64,000 bases of DNA from Clostridia bacterium (GTDB lineage: Bacteria; Bacillota; Clostridia; TANB77; CAG-508): the NCBI GenBank assembly GCA_017528375.1, contig JAFXOY010000065.1:1-64000 (forward strand), given 5' to 3'. The position numbers were made by a program, and so were the translations under genes. Position 1 is the first letter of the stretch; the number at the start of each line of letters is the position of its first letter. Positions 62,799-64,000 of the stretch are shown here, piece after piece. The notes under the pieces are model-generated. The model saw only the letters and a program-made list of their open reading frames with translations, searched no databases and was not told where the DNA came from.

Positions 62799-64000
62799 TG
62801 AAAAAAAATATTAAAATAATGGATGTTTTGTTAGTAGTATTATTAGTTGTTAGCAATCTTATGATTGGTAGTCCTTTGCGTTATAATATAGAATATTCCA
62901 ATTTATTAATAAATATAGTTGCAATTATATATTTTATTGTTAATGTATTAAAAAAGAGAGAAATTGAGTTAAACAGATTTGATTTATTCGTAATAAGTTT
63001 ATCACTAACTACATTTATTCCGCTGTTATCCAAATCATATATTAGATTAGCGTTTACGGTAGAATATGTTTTAAGATATATGACAGCATTAAACTTATAT
63101 TTGATAATAAAACAATATATAAGGCAAGATAGAAGTAAATTAAACATCATAATAAATGTAATTTCTATAATGAGCGTGGTATCAATAGTTTTTGGAATAG
63201 ATATGATGACAAAGAATGCTTTCGCAGGACTTTATGAATTTATAAAGGTCCCTAGGATGGCTAGTGAATCGAGTGAAAGAATGATATCTATCTTTAAATA
63301 TCCAAATTCTTTTTGCGTTTATATTGGAGTAGCGTTCTTTATTACACTTGGTGCATATTTGAATAATATAGAGGAAAAAGAAAAAAATATAAAAATAAAG
63401 AACACTCTATATTCAAATGTAATTTTTATGCAATTATTTGCAATAGCAGTAACTTATTCAAGATTAGGATGGATAATTATTTTTGGACTGCTAGTGATTT
63501 ATACAGTTCTAATGAAGGAAAAATGTAAGCAATCAATAAAAGTAATATTAATAGCTGCAATAAATGCATTTGTATATTTTTGTTTATTTAATAATTTATT
63601 ACATACAGGAAATGTTTTGATAATCTGGGGATTATTCGCTATTCAAAATATAATTCAATATATAGTAGTGTATAATTTATCTAATATAACAGATGTAATA
63701 AAGAAGATAGATAAAAAAGTATATATAGCTATAGGTGTTATTGTATGTATCGTAGTTTCAATTTGGTATATTTTGGCACCAAGTGAATTAATACTATTTA
63801 ATTCTAAAACAAGTCAAAAGAAGTATAGAAGATCAAATGTTGTAGTAGAAGCTAATACAGAATATAATTTTAAATTTAATATAACTGCAAATAGTAATTT
63901 AGAAAATAATTTTAAAATTTCTATAAAAGAATTAAATGATAGAGAAGAACTTGTTAATGAAACAGAAAAAGAAATTGATAAAATTGACGGGGAAATTGAT
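62799..64000 (+). CDS. O-antigen polymerase/ligase-like membrane protein (cut by window end)
   Basis: GGAG precedes the ATG at 62799, and 400 codons are visible before the window ends. Many membrane spans alternate with short loops (VLLVVLLVVSNLMIGSPL, IFKYPNSFCVYIGVAFF, TYSRLGWIIIFGLLVIY). The SRLGW motif is characteristic of Wzy_C/O-antigen ligase proteins. It may polymerise or attach repeat units. The final visible residues are a polar extracellular region, so the protein is longer than a simple Wzy. Confidence 0.8.

Noticed and set aside
1..64000. CRISPR arrays, rRNA genes, prophage or transposase genes
   Set aside because: Looked for on both strands; no regularly spaced repeats, rRNA segments or recombinase motifs were seen.

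Overview
The window is chromosomal DNA of a low-GC, AT-rich anaerobic member of the Firmicutes, most likely an uncultured gut-type Clostridia. The evidence is AGA-dominated arginine coding, AGGAGG ribosome sites, a small acid-soluble spore protein, a BofC-like protein, a trimeric [FeFe] hydrogenase, pyruvate formate-lyase, paired ClpC/ClpE-type ATPases and a clostridial tmRNA. There are no rRNA genes, CRISPR arrays, prophages or transposases.

Layout. 0-5.2 kb: end of tuf, a secreted NlpC/P60 hydrolase, comEC and a BofC-like gene. 5.3-13.3 kb: pgsA/clpE (minus), topB, a zinc-ribbon protein and a class A PBP. 13.4-19.2 kb: an orphan gene, SAM-I riboswitch and metK, two small orphan genes, then murL-murD2. 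19.5-31.9 kb: Ca/Na antiporter, XRE regulator, HicAB, asnS, PP2C, CDF transporter, Rsm22-like methyltransferase, SASP, clpC, efp and an M23 peptidase. 31.9-43.4 kb: tRNA-Trp, tmRNA, split transketolase, cysteine desulfurase, split TauE exporter, lipid kinase, rpsF-ssb-rpsR and patatin. 43.4-51.5 kb: pflA/pflB and the hydrogenase operon. 51.8-55.2 kb: ParE-type toxin-antitoxin, two cassette-like genes and SPFH/NfeD. 55.3-64 kb: a surface-polysaccharide locus (glycosyltransferases, epimerase, Wzm/Wzt exporter, partial polymerase) running off the end.

Main observation. Five conserved genes or gene segments look broken by a single extra base: comEC twice, hicA, a minus-strand M23 peptidase and a cysteine desulfurase. 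All five lesions are the same. An in-frame CGG codon stands where the family wants glycine, and skipping the C (C|GGA or C|GGT) restores the conserved protein to its normal end. I found no other lesion in these genes. By eye I found no in-frame CGG in any other conserved gene here, although out-of-frame CGG is common. This suggests +1 frameshifting, or quadruplet decoding as glycine, at an unassigned or poorly decoded CGG codon. A systematic C-insertion sequencing artefact is the main rival explanation. Six further in-frame CGG codons occur in zero frame, all in five small orphan genes of foreign-looking composition.

Other unexplained structure. Three giant intergenic hairpins (162-266 bp) share internal-loop words, with the order permuted in one. 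A family of 31/33-bp REP-like palindromes sits in operon spacers just before ribosome sites. Two neighbouring unrelated genes carry the same promoter, a 53-nt two-hairpin leader and similar terminators, like interchangeable cassettes.
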